Shown here: piece by piece, positions 22,001 through 25,730 of the stretch
Position numbering within the stretch: the first letter of the stretch is position 1
Layout of the letters: each line of letters begins with the position of its first letter
IMG/VR virus record: IMGVR_UViG_3300034198_004611
Coordinates: 1 to 45,959 of that record
Length of the DNA stretch: 45,959 nt
Strand: one strand, 5' to 3'
Origin: a virus
Notes under the pieces: model-generated
Seen by the model: the letters and a program-made list of their open reading frames with translations, nothing else
Database searches by the model: none
What the model was told of the DNA's origin: nothing
Made by a program: the position numbers and the translations under genes

Positions 22001-22197
22001 TAGCCAGTCCGATACCGGCTTGGAATGTACTAAAAGACTTTATGAACATCTATCAAGTAGTAGGAATTTTACAAGGAGAAGACAAGGATAAGTATGAAAG
22101 AGCTTTAAAGAAAATTACAAAAGCTTTCCCTTATTTAAACTTGTATAACAAAATAGAATTCATGACAAGTAGAGATATTAGTGCAGCAGTAAGATAG
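7036..22197 (+). CDS. Giant (5053 residues) multidomain virion RNA polymerase polyprotein
   Basis: This is one uninterrupted frame of 15.2 kb. Domains in order: a domain with SPSTWCTSG (365-373); zincin-like HEVAH (653-657); NADAR domain (about 792-928); SLOG-like domain (about 1009-1150), framed by proline-rich linkers; RNA polymerase core including SSYPLLPQF (from 2412), ESGRKMG (2444-2450), FRIQQD (2489-2494) and the metal-binding DFDVD (2787-2791); a second zincin-like HEVIH (3661-3665); a long helical C-terminal region with a hydrophobic segment near 4926-4942. The DxDxD motif is the active site of the double-psi beta-barrel RNA polymerases related to YonO and the crAss-like virion polymerase of phi14:2, which are packaged and transcribe early genes. 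The size far exceeds the roughly 2200-residue phi14:2 enzyme. Start: ATG 11 nt after the previous stop, behind TTAAAATTTTAAATT. Processing into smaller proteins is possible. Confidence 0.9.
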   Translation: MSCYISWNGRESVLASLLGQNEGELVRDRVMSYVYSNEFKDKFGDFRDPYTVPEYSTDDIGKEPSYAWVKEQLLKDSSANEAQLHINNVKEAIQTQLPKEVADTVSVIDVVPDSVLGRRDLFFAMKDVFESNGITDTALINWAGINKSIVGHPKGIKNTAELEAILEKSYEKLSNPETYIELKTNPLAAESFDAWKGSLQDYPLTFRHLMLTHAVKWLRNPDRRSKYVLQLSSVALRNTYGLLQDKPHEANRIGKLYDQEVLKTVSDAIGHEPSASGKGYWVHVPRTENKNALKNTKTLLRDNTNDPNAPAKFTVEYMTEDGSLDLEMFETREEAERFEISIKGNNIVEDNTAYKTNVELLRKLSPSTWCTSGSAANTYVEDYDNYVLIVNGRSVAGIEVYPGEGIRKVKEVTSVNNNGVASIDFLDDTIAFFEKKGFDTNNTTLQRAISARDENKTDESYANELEYDFDNPFDNIFQEEYQGDYEQDYYNPFEEMGREVDDRYDEIQGLATSLTTVEETIEFLNNPDLGYSSGYFFENFTQELRNNYDIAKAAVESYALAINYVDSTLPFYEELGLLAFSKNKNVYTYLSPELQAMPGLLTEYAIFTQEEEDELPFSKTEDAIQGYYDAKNDKVVVVASNITTEEAAKVAIHEVAHRGMLRMAKELGGTKELYASLTAAESQLMEKLPELLERTGHKNLEALMLDYGFTTNSEDGKAKLLMELAARWAETLVDKPKPSWWIELLQSIGQWIQNFTGKTLTEKEVNELVGGFVRYGSTNNIETTALSPADTVNIYAGTGENAELSNFAPRPFEIGGIKYNSVEQAFQHAKLAFAETNEQNLKVADAIMRSDGAMAKSLGKKFVSFNTKEWDSQASSVMKTLLKESFKQNPEALAKLQATGNATLTHTQDKGKWGKEFPKLLMEVRSELTIPAPPVQTVEGYRAQEQAELIQRIPNIEDYKVDGKVDKSLITDEAVLATYNEIYDKYDKLITPLLNAPAPPPPPSSKPSFVKKGIFTVTPAQAADKKATIKASIATQYIGFGEGIPNSSTELYRQQAGQYANTGNYSSSDVIFVSIGGKRGTEQQQKTQQDRTIQEALKAIEAGSTLITDNRDYINSSTYNTGEKRLYKNLEAKGYNYSEVTIDGQTLGVWTKNNTVVPAPPSAAPVGPTLLAIKVPEGTKRVKASERTSEDIEAIKSVIQRRWVDEALANPDKQYKVGYENPNKNKYQDDYGFYVKEYAEYLDDIRLEMGEDFPTNLTFFPAFEFAMNSNPARLMKVFSSRIEELQKRKEDLNVDPLINAEIAARMEVVVVDSNGTTLSYFTKDHGGNAQKEVTDTILSAMYTKYLSTTVPPSVDTLFEEGLKTIVRAQIEAKKKGDTKRETLWGDVRRSFAFKDDRVSFMSLMLNHFEALGFSIDRKAKNGLLSKYDKLKNDTSILEKVTETVLQVDLVEGDYNLVLEESGDDINFDQSRGTSLKDWSDSAFEQDPRTTAGARLKMWLSTQYRKQKATYRILDDSTGIPMPPGSVDITEKIPSMEWLTGLKLGQQLQIAFALNGKQCSHKTLGPQIQEYFDTMHPTVPVLNSLGMQSLVQFDTLLASILDELSSTPDMTLELAISKLKGSGNSDLFETGTRLEKASERDQNEFLKVTNLQYVKGVVIKANPKKDDKGQEYHQVRVIEAQQFGQRQTVIKKWKERNALSAVVKKRADGSRTIDLDRTTKQVEAIKVLAMLSSIPTKEYVKGQTVEEKKAAEELYLANMQVFLNALDSALNLNREYFSGITAQMLVEDELGKVLEGAKKRDFSSKRSLQGKTLQLLFREHGVDLNDAAIQDLVGVYIKPGKGNEKATVTDKVAEWTKGTKLQGDWLSQYSFSLEGKPKGMFSAFFGKAAGLFTDKDLDLNEEELEDQVMDNNPLYTETTTINALANVARKHTENLHTNSHKNAENKTVWDYSLNTALSNEVQRFVNNSEEMRKVYFKTQLLSYQDASGNIVSGNWHLNRLLENKDKFGITFLEGLNYNNRSKGTTRTNMSDREQLLSVAGAYFNEGRPFANMVSLTHSDKTVTPIFTGVPKIKISEVANNGVIGLNVQEAFFEVFMAEYRRALQVQSILKNGDSTGDAQLDAGGTNFFFLPLFNKESMRVFGTEQMLYAEDGSLLETIGNNKPLFLELISNFLRDEIKKESEKWAELGIEYKHLDRSYQKSMQNDLDNTPNFGKLNDLVYRKQNTKVEERNQIIYNNAIKEFTLNTLLWNMNSTMLFTGDPAQNWKPSKIASATEADNINSTFSEFAKRLAKDIAPGQTLNFTKPTFRTLTIADVKEKYEYITKFGGNIEDSNAGDAQEFTTVQEHLDVMLAGGLIEKDLYNELSGIAKGEDYEFTDAQLDQMMQPMQAMKPVYTGFRDPSNGFRMYDYIKTSSYPLLPQFTKGLEIDKVRQMMEKGNIQRIVFESGRKMGGPTNKTKLFKANKDGVIEFTNPDASELESSVQTLDRKNFRIQQDVPYDRDKEAIKVVSQMNKLIVESIGDFNDFDIEGFGKGKSGKQVREYKESIKRKMIQYNLKTLKQKLGIQTGADGTTSPLDRKKILNLMIEEAKSRGYSTNDLVLIERLIEYKDDSGRIVDTDFDFPLFLHPAVEKFESLLMSIVRKVTEFKMPGKSYVQAASVGYNRVIKEGEVDSRGMIYVAGYDSSQPLRHMQVVDGVVKPAQVLAPFNFYGKDAEGNDIKYKITDFLKEGTNELDTDRVPKEFLQLIGARIPNQGHNSMIAMEIVGFVPDWMGDTLIVPSAITGQMGSDFDVDKLFTYKRPYTFDGSTVKRINKQTKEAFADEYVNNIIEATPEGETPRDVSQDEIDAEYAKVPDTKESLQEDYFNVHWGVLTNRDLYSKVLSSLDKPDLGQANKKFATNDTTRGSFWSSRTQQEMFQAGKDAKTLVGLTSLAVTFNSVLQGKALQYGSYTKIKGGYKKDVKYLKLNGMDFSSLSGTGTIERDGVTYSKHDNQTIFQSGAVDNAKDRTLDNLNITIATYPAIQVLHQLETNDGEILTTDFSTAMMVQEILWEYSKEMRQGNDSMSDSYTNELSLKVQDELYKKYATEYYELTQKTPEPSTIQLTTEHLTKAWDTKNKAVKIDKSRSAEMKRETYLLTQLATLNAFGELLKIGERLGQLQKTLNQDTNGAGPNVLYASQQMENFTNISIPNEFKSIINEESILSTGNELSEQADTFLSVIPLAMNLGEKVFPLELMQKLISTVALNSNIQLSEMSLDTQRKIIRDLRSAVLSSSTVLAEDPTAERVNLLYGTETTDSLALRLDSYKERNPGNYFLERLHTKVNLNGKGPDYVEYVNATAVRMDEELNVSDFMKLINSEDPEAKELGDDLVKYALLLTPQAGPKSFISKVPAAVLLGTRFSAEMRNSTQQMVDSVEVSSGFIAQLYQHNPDLAMEVSEEVVKANNPLYNIPDRTYPEVLEVDRTNTNLELADGFTPYIRYYDKTEGKVILYKLFSQSDKVTYQRIDILGDKNSVEYDLTVSGNNSSIFVKNKAGYKFGAEEANIKLATDVERNISLAADEDNAYTRWGIQPDGGLENVNFMLTQLNNDPAVPTFLRTLANVLSKQEGNDQEENMFKALGIDRELKIKTTLENQGSAGQYAINNTKTTLTLQRQSDVGKAATVLVHEVIHQKTSIFTALLGWGKSLKAEQIAEYRKQYPELYKKFTRLDALRYEALKAFEKDLELNGLTLESLAAMRKDGTMPSGTIHKIGYALSSLDEFIAHIQTDPDVMKFLNSVESTSARTFLERVLDSFLELIQDVMNAIGGINEKSILREALSLAYNVTNQTESEFLLIENNSVSPQTVNFNTESNALSVQQVVEGIYGKQTSLSTDGIGHQLNILNQSKAAKPSAELQKVLDKIQVQMRTLDGVLSSPVRSADDKIRRNQALRLFEEIQDDYNHLSTTKDFMELSEVADKQLEWVKATLAKPTNHVQEVIMATSILDTWGNIMDLYEENFTLVNPAFQEVVKNIQNSSALLMGSLKNSTLNTLIAVGASKGLTITKADLGSNIKDLNVAEQQALALSRDTNKVSQLVALVGQNAANNAQEEQTMLRNKMNKVLTLLGNDKATYAKFIQENDTESAFGLVQELHPDWYSAVASASKELNNTLWSLDSRASLTSKDANVRKKAIAARKKALKAFWSSMSKVGKVVDYTKLFSMEGILLTTPEATAEYNALLAFTGSKSVVDDIIEDAQNNVKKYYEEYLDNMSSIEVNTKLSPEDNLKVISSLTAEEKLLDPLEQLKVIKQRTDLMLAERIDYRKRTWISRNSPFEFMATVNPKASDAKFSHSGRFKPLFVPKAGDQMFDKKYKELMADPKLKEAYDTFVELSKLYRSYLPPKVSSKLHDNFLPVINIQDVASMYKMIGELGWSKVGQVFLNSFTVSKFDADRKESSEIPIKFTGSAPRDPITGKVDFEKVSIDLPRIFEMFGNIAIHYRHMYPAKEFIDLAQRVIQNESKKRQNSGEGSLSNLEELLKFYKDTLVYKKPLAVGGVASEAIYSLNPSENKRLKERVFNLNQELKELEAEEQINPNVLLDDTHSNKKKAIVDELAFIESTARYASLTKVGDTLIGINQLKAMSYNPFSAVSNFSFGYMSGFIHARGFRAEDKETGETSGDYTAAQLRMAYSLMKGNIARSWGSIFNLSGSDTALKCKAIIERIGMVDALSDTTYGKTNLENFQKKGWQKTVDPFAWQKSGDFLTKGAVMIAMTLNKHVEVTENGVTKRIPLFDALSIEAKWDVEKYGENETWQSDKDIDNQVDWNKFRNKVRKVGILVFGNQDRNSPLMARKNLIGRLISQFRLSWIPEGFNTRWGNEYEDAELGRTVSGRYRTMFNMKGFGVPTLIRQVLSTFNGSDAFEGVETKQWEIINGEKRQVWKTIQAHEKENMRRNLAGMTYTAAVLATLAILRAGLPDEEEMRRRKRMGIAPNTGQRMLINMLYRMQQDLQFYSNPFVMDQIVASPIPAWNVLKDFMNIYQVVGILQGEDKDKYERALKKITKAFPYLNLYNKIEFMTSRDISAAVR
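8992..9006 (+). other. Zincin-like HExxH site 1 in the giant protein
   Basis: Codons for H653-E654-V655-A656-H657, preceded by the helix AAKVAI as in gluzincin/metzincin active-site helices. A downstream acidic third ligand is plausible but not fixed. It could act on the giant chain itself or on another protein. The motif is short, so function is inferred. Confidence 0.5.
9409..9819 (+). other. NADAR domain inside the giant RNA polymerase protein
   Basis: Residues about 792-928 show the full family pattern: LSNFAPRPFEIGGIKYNSVE, then QAFQHAKLAF, the MRSDGAMAKSLGKK helix, W, VMKTLLKESFKQNP, and the closing DKGKWGKEFPKLLMEVR. NADAR (YbiA-like) proteins are N-glycosidases acting on ADP-ribose-linked or related nucleotide substrates; some remove ADP-ribose from DNA guanine. 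The domain sits before the first long proline-rich linker. Assignment is from motif recognition and is fairly sure; the substrate in this phage is unknown. Confidence 0.8.
10060..10485 (+). other. SLOG-like nucleotide-binding domain inside the giant protein
   Basis: Residues about 1009-1150 contain TQYIGFGEGIPNSSTELYRQ, then NTGNYSSSDVIFVSIGGKRG and GSTLITDN, an alternating hydrophobic strand/loop pattern like the YpsA/LOG-type Rossmann folds seen in phage proteins. Proline-rich linkers (PAPPPPPSSKP before and VPAPPSAAP after) set it off as a separate module. The nucleotide or NAD-derived ligand is unknown, and the family assignment is tentative. Confidence 0.5.
15394..15408 (+). other. RNA polymerase catalytic motif DFDVD
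   Basis: Codons for D2787-F-D2789-V-D2791 within GQMGSDFDVDKLF. The three aspartates match the DxDxD magnesium-binding loop of the second double-psi beta-barrel of RNA polymerases. The surrounding GSDFDxDK context matches crAss-like virion polymerases better than bacterial NADFDGD. Confidence 0.85.
18016..18030 (+). other. Zincin-like HExxH site 2 in the giant protein
   Basis: Codons for H3661-E3662-V3663-I3664-H3665 in ATVLVHEVIHQKTS, on the far side of the polymerase core from site 1. A possible third ligand is E3754 in SSLDEFIAH about 90 residues later, as in gluzincins. This is a metallopeptidase-like domain by motif; activity is inferred. Confidence 0.5.
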
Positions 22198-22227
22198 CAG
22201 TACAGTAAAGGATTTCAAATTTCACGA

Positions 22228-22274
22228 CATAGTACTTTTTGCTTACCTTTGGGTTTAAAGTAAAAAGTACTATG
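22228..22274 (+). promoter_or_regulatory. 13-bp hairpin that buries a start codon and carries a TACCTTTG box in its loop
   Basis: The left arm CATAGTACTTTTT (22228-22240) pairs perfectly with the right arm AAAAAGTACTATG (22262-22274), leaving a 21-nt loop. The last three bases of the right arm are the ATG of the next gene. The loop contains TACCTTTG (22244-22251), matching the Bacteroidota -7 element TAnnTTTG, followed by GGGTTTAAAG. There is no T-run after the hairpin, so it is not a normal terminator. Read-through RNA from the giant gene would hide the start codon; RNA started inside the loop would lack the left arm and leave it free. This switch is an inference from the layout. Confidence 0.6.
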
Positions 22275-23054
22275 TCATTTATTCCTAAAATAAGTATTAC
22301 AGAAGTTTCTAAAACCGCAACCAGTTTAAAAATTACTGATGTAACAGGTGTTTATCCTACAGATCAAACAGGGTATGAGCAAATTTCAGGTATTTTACCT
22401 GATGGCCCAACTGAATGGACTAAAATTACAACAGGTCAATACCTAGGAAGTACTCCTACGCAGTTGCTTTTTACTCCCGATTCTGATAAATTATTACCTG
22501 CTGCAACATTGTCGTATACAATGGCTGATGGAGTACATGTAATTACTCAGTACTTTATGAAAAAGATGCCATTGTCTTATTCTTTAAATGCAGGTAAAAC
22601 TATTCTTACTAAAACAAATTCAGACCCTTGGATAGACCCTCTTGGATTACTTGAAGGTATTTATGCTTTTCAATGGACTGCTTCTGCTGCTCCAATAAAC
22701 ATTGATGGATTTAGTAGAATTACTCAGCTTACTGATACTACAGTTACACTTAACACAGCACTTACAGGAGCTACTAATAGTAGTGACTTATGGGTTATTT
22801 ACAAAGTTTCTAAAAACGTTTTAATTTTAAATCAAGGAGAAAGTCAATTACTTTCAGACATCGGTGATATTTCTTTGTCTGCTTTGAAAGCTAACGGTTG
22901 TAATTCTGAAACTACTTCAGACTTTTTTCAAAGAATCTTATTAAAAACATCAGCTCAAATAGCTTTTAGTTGTGGAAACTATTCAAAAGCTCACGACGCT
23001 GCAATCTTATTTTCTCAATCTTCTCAAACTTCAAATTGCTCAACCTGTGATTAA
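22272..23054 (+). CDS. Predicted structural (tail/neck) protein, 260 residues
   Basis: The chosen start is the ATG at 22272 (MSFIPKISITEV); the frame can be extended upstream only to a TTG inside a hairpin arm. The first 200 residues are beta-rich and Thr/Ser-rich with short repeated turns (TDVTGVYPTD, TQLTDTTVTLNTAL), typical of phage tail or neck accessory proteins. The last 60 residues are helical and end in NCSTCD, a CxxC pair at the C-terminus. The stop overlaps the probable start of the next gene by 8 nt. It is the first gene after the giant RNA polymerase gene and before the fibre-like gene. No family was recognised; the structural role is inferred from composition and position. Confidence 0.75.
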   Translation: MSFIPKISITEVSKTATSLKITDVTGVYPTDQTGYEQISGILPDGPTEWTKITTGQYLGSTPTQLLFTPDSDKLLPAATLSYTMADGVHVITQYFMKKMPLSYSLNAGKTILTKTNSDPWIDPLGLLEGIYAFQWTASAAPINIDGFSRITQLTDTTVTLNTALTGATNSSDLWVIYKVSKNVLILNQGESQLLSDIGDISLSALKANGCNSETTSDFFQRILLKTSAQIAFSCGNYSKAHDAAILFSQSSQTSNCSTCD

Positions 23055-23352
23055 AGTATATGAAACATCTAGTATTACAGGTAGTATTCTAACGCCTGAA
23101 ATCTGTAAAGCAATTACAGGTGCTAAGTCTTTGTTAGTTGATCTAGTACTTGACGACGCCTTGAAAGAGTTGTACGCTTTAAGAAATAGTACTTGTTCAA
23201 AGCAGTCTTCTACAAAACTTGAATGTTTATACATGTACTTGTATGCATTAGACAGTTGGGAGAATGAAGGAACAAATTACTTGACCGAAAAACAATTAAT
23301 ATCTTTACTGTCAAACGTAGAGCAAATTTCTAAATCTTGTTGTAATGGCTGA
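23047..23352 (+). CDS. Small helical structural protein with C-terminal Cys pair
   Basis: The frame is open from 22972, but that GTG overlaps the upstream gene by 83 nt. I prefer the GTG at 23047 (MIKVYETSSITGSILTPEIC), which gives the 8-nt overlap seen at other junctions here and a 101-residue product. The protein is mostly helical, has six cysteines, and ends in SKSCCNG. It overlaps the start of the fibre-like gene by 8 nt, so the three genes are probably translated in a coupled way. Position suggests a neck, tail-tube or fibre-attachment accessory, but no family was recognised. The start codon is the least certain part. Confidence 0.65.
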   Translation: MIKVYETSSITGSILTPEICKAITGAKSLLVDLVLDDALKELYALRNSTCSKQSSTKLECLYMYLYALDSWENEGTNYLTEKQLISLLSNVEQISKSCCNG

Positions 23353-24682
23353 TACATGTAACTCTTGTGGTGGGAACCTTAATAATATCTTTGATTTATC
23401 TGGCGCTGGTTCAGACAGTTGCTCTTGTAACGTAGGTTCTTTAGTACCTATGACTTCTGGAGGTTCATCTGGAGGATGTTGCGTAGAGTCAGTAAATGGG
23501 CAAACAGGTGTTGTAATCTTAGACATTAATGATATTGACTTACTTGGTAATCAATTCTTTACTGCTGCTTTAGTTTACGCAGCTTTGTCAGCAACTAGTC
23601 CAATAGTATTTAATCCTTCTACAGGAAATATATCTCATGCCAATTCAGCTGTAACGGCCGGAACTTATGGTAATAGTGGTACGTATCCAATTATAACTGT
23701 TGATGCTAAAGGCCATTTAACAAACGTACAAACGCAAGCTTTACCAAGTCTTACTTTACCTACAAGTCTTACAAATTTAAGCGCACTTTCTGGTACAGGT
23801 TATCCAGTACTTACAGGCGTTAACACTTGGGCGCTTAGAAATATTATTGGTACTTCAGGAAGAATTGGAGTAACAAATCAAAATGGCGTATCAGGAAATA
23901 CTCAAATAGATTTAGCTGTTTCTGGAGTTACCGCAGGCACGTATGGTGGTGGTTCAAGTTACCCTGTAATTCAAGTAGATTCTTATGGTAGAATTACATC
24001 AGCTACTTCGCAATCATTGTCACCTGTTGTTATACCTGCACATACACACTCTTTAGGTTCTTTAAGTAATGTAGACATTCTTGTTGACACTACAGCTATT
24101 TTAGATGATGTATTAACTTGGAATGGTACTAAATGGATAAGTACAGCATTGCCAACACCTCCAGCAAGTTTGCTTTATGAAGGCACTCAACCTGTAATTA
24201 CAAATAGTTGGGGAATTTGTAAAAGTATAGGAGATGTAGACATACCTAATCTATATGGAGACTTATCAGTTATAACTAAACTTGAAGACAGTATAGGAAA
24301 TTCTGTGACTCACTTAAACTTTATGTTGTATAAAACTTTTTCTTCTTTTACAGCTTTTGCTACTTTTACAAATACAACTTATTATACATTAAATGAAGTA
24401 GGTACTCTTCCTTATCCTTATTGGCCTGTACATAAAACAATTATACCTTTAGGAAGTAATTGGATTACTGGAGAAATGTTTGGAAAAGCAGGCAGTCCTA
24501 TTGAAATTTTTAGAGGTACACAATTAGGAATTAAAATGAACTTAATTATTCATCAAAATGGATTAATGCAGATGGGTATGGAAATTCCAAACGATTCTAG
24601 ACTTGCCACAGACGGAGATACTAACATTATTCTATGCCCAGTAGTAGGCTCTTTCCTAACACAAACAATTCAAACTGCATAA
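23345..24682 (+). CDS. Tail-fibre-like protein with repeated VTAGTY module and HTH metal-type motif
   Basis: 445 residues from the ATG at 23345. The N-terminus has six cysteines in the first 46 residues (C5, C8, C25, C27, C45, C46). SVNGQTGVVILDINDID (49-65) resembles the VNGxTGxVxLxxxDI segment common in phage tail fibres. Two copies of a beta module follow: VTAGTYGNSGTYPIITVDAK (from 103) and VTAGTYGGGSSYPVIQVDSY (from 195). AHTHSLGSLSNVDI (232-245) resembles fibre segments with HxH metal sites. The C-terminal 190 residues have no recognised family and would be the receptor-binding tip if this is a fibre. The fibre role is inferred from repeats and composition; the exact attachment partner is unknown. 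Confidence 0.75.
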   Translation: MADTCNSCGGNLNNIFDLSGAGSDSCSCNVGSLVPMTSGGSSGGCCVESVNGQTGVVILDINDIDLLGNQFFTAALVYAALSATSPIVFNPSTGNISHANSAVTAGTYGNSGTYPIITVDAKGHLTNVQTQALPSLTLPTSLTNLSALSGTGYPVLTGVNTWALRNIIGTSGRIGVTNQNGVSGNTQIDLAVSGVTAGTYGGGSSYPVIQVDSYGRITSATSQSLSPVVIPAHTHSLGSLSNVDILVDTTAILDDVLTWNGTKWISTALPTPPASLLYEGTQPVITNSWGICKSIGDVDIPNLYGDLSVITKLEDSIGNSVTHLNFMLYKTFSSFTAFATFTNTTYYTLNEVGTLPYPYWPVHKTIIPLGSNWITGEMFGKAGSPIEIFRGTQLGIKMNLIIHQNGLMQMGMEIPNDSRLATDGDTNIILCPVVGSFLTQTIQTA

Positions 24683-24933
24683 TGATACACAAATTTTTAA
24701 CTTTTTTTACAACTTTAGATTATAAAACTGACGATGTATCAGCTTTCTCTGGTGGTTTTATCCTTTCTTTACTTACTTGGGTACATATAAACCCTACAGA
24801 AATCATAGGTAAATTAGTAATGACGTTTGCTGTTGGTTTAATTGGAGGTATAGGAGGTATTACTGCTAGAGTTCTTTGTAAAAACATAACAACTTTATAC
24901 ATAAAATGGAAGCAAAAAAACTCGCAACAATAG
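24682..24933 (+). CDS. Holin-like small membrane protein
   Basis: 83 residues. I chose the ATG at 24682, which shares one base with the previous stop (TAATG), over the in-frame ATG at 24634 inside the fibre-like gene. Two hydrophobic segments are visible: FSGGFILSLLTWVHI (about 20-34) and IIGKLVMTFAVGLIGGIGGI (about 41-60), followed by a Lys-rich tail (KWKQKNSQQ). Two segments, short length and a basic tail fit a class II type holin or a related phage inner-membrane protein that would release the lysozyme encoded 0.8 kb downstream. The stop region overlaps the next gene by 28 nt. There is no family-specific motif, so the holin call rests on topology and position. Confidence 0.6.
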   Translation: MIHKFLTFFTTLDYKTDDVSAFSGGFILSLLTWVHINPTEIIGKLVMTFAVGLIGGIGGITARVLCKNITTLYIKWKQKNSQQ

Positions 24934-25193
24934 CAGAAGGCTGGTACAACTATCTACAAGGTAGTGGGTACACTAAAGAACTTATGGCTAATAGATTAGA
25001 ACATTGTGATCTTTGCCCGTACAAAAAACAAATGACTGGTATTGGTAAAGTTTTAACTACCGCTTTAAACATGGAAGAAAACACTTTTTTTTGTTCTAAA
25101 TGTAACTGTCCATTAGGTTCTAAGACAGCTGCTACAAAGGAAACTTGCCCTATTGGAAAGTGGGGTATTGCTGGAACCGAAAGTATGTACTAA
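24906..25193 (+). CDS. Small Cys-rich zinc-ribbon-like protein
   Basis: 95 residues. Five cysteines form two knuckles and a further site: HCDLC (C34, C37), FCSKCNC (C63, C66, C68) and ETCPIGKW (C81). The N-terminal 30 residues are a helix. Similar short proteins with a CxxC...CxxCxC...CPxGKW pattern are common in phages of Bacteroidota, often close to lysis or tail genes, with unknown function. A zinc site from C34, C37, C63 and C66 is the likely arrangement. It starts within the end of the holin-like gene (28-nt overlap) and ends 9 nt before the spanin-like gene. No enzymatic role can be given. Confidence 0.7.
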   Translation: MEAKKLATIAEGWYNYLQGSGYTKELMANRLEHCDLCPYKKQMTGIGKVLTTALNMEENTFFCSKCNCPLGSKTAATKETCPIGKWGIAGTESMY

Positions 25194-25198
25194 CTTTG
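25168..25198 (+). promoter_or_regulatory. Bacteroidota-type promoter, TTG-N20-TAACTTTG, before the lysis genes
   Basis: TTG at 25168-25170 and TAACTTTG at 25191-25198 match the Bacteroidota -33 (TTTG/TTG) and -7 (TAnnTTTG) elements with 20 nt between them. The TAA of the Cys-rich gene is part of the -7 box. The expected start of transcription lies about 3-5 nt after the box, within a few bases of the ATG at 25203, so the message would be nearly leaderless. Chance matches are possible in AT-rich DNA. Confidence 0.45.
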
Positions 25199-25202
25199 TA
25201 GT

Positions 25203-25730
25203 ATGAAACAAATACTTTTTATCTTTAGTATACTACTTTTATTTAGCTGTAATACATTGCGTAAAGCTCAAACTCGTTTACTAAAAGTAGAAGTAAGACA
25301 TCCTGAATTACTTACAAAGTACTGTGCAGCCAAGTACCCAAATGTAGAAAATACTACAACAAACATTGAGTACATTACAAATACTGACACGTTTTACACA
25401 GATCCTATTTTAATAGACTGCGATTCTGTTAAGTATGATACAATTTTAAAAACTAAAGTAGTTTCAATAAAATGTCCTCCTTCTTATTTAAAGCGTGACA
25501 CTATACGTAAAGAAGTTGTTGTAACTAAATGGAACACAGCCTTAGTACAAGTACTTGGAGACAGTCTAAGCAAAGAAAAAGAAAGAACTGTTATAATATT
25601 ACAAACACTGAATAAGACACAAAATAGCCTACACAAGTACAAGATTGGAACAATGGTTCTACTCTTCCTAGTACTTCTATTTTTTATTCTTAAAACAGTT
25701 TTAAAATGGACAAATCCATTAAAGTTATAA
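25203..25730 (+). CDS. Unimolecular-spanin-like lipoprotein
   Basis: 175 residues. The N-terminus MKQILFIFSILLLFSC is a lipoprotein signal with the acylated cysteine at 16 (lipobox LFSC). The middle, about residues 60-145, is charged with coiled-coil potential near SLSKEKERTVIILQTLNKTQ. The C-terminus has one transmembrane segment (IGTMVLLFLVLLFFILKTVL, about 148-167) followed by a short basic end. An outer-membrane lipid anchor plus a C-terminal inner-membrane anchor is the layout of u-spanins such as T1 gp11, which span the periplasm and disrupt the outer membrane at lysis. It sits between a holin-like gene and the lysozyme and overlaps the latter by 25 nt. The function is inferred from topology and context, with no sequence match claimed. 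Confidence 0.65.
   Translation: MKQILFIFSILLLFSCNTLRKAQTRLLKVEVRHPELLTKYCAAKYPNVENTTTNIEYITNTDTFYTDPILIDCDSVKYDTILKTKVVSIKCPPSYLKRDTIRKEVVVTKWNTALVQVLGDSLSKEKERTVIILQTLNKTQNSLHKYKIGTMVLLFLVLLFFILKTVLKWTNPLKL

Noticed and set aside
22239-22271. TTG start 33 nt upstream of the 260-residue protein
   Set aside because: It lies inside the hairpin arm and loop, while a good ATG (MSFIPKIS) follows at 22272.
22972-23046. Longer GTG start for the small helical structural protein
   Set aside because: It would overlap the upstream gene by 83 nt; the GTG at 23047 gives the 8-nt overlap found at neighbouring junctions. Not fully excluded.
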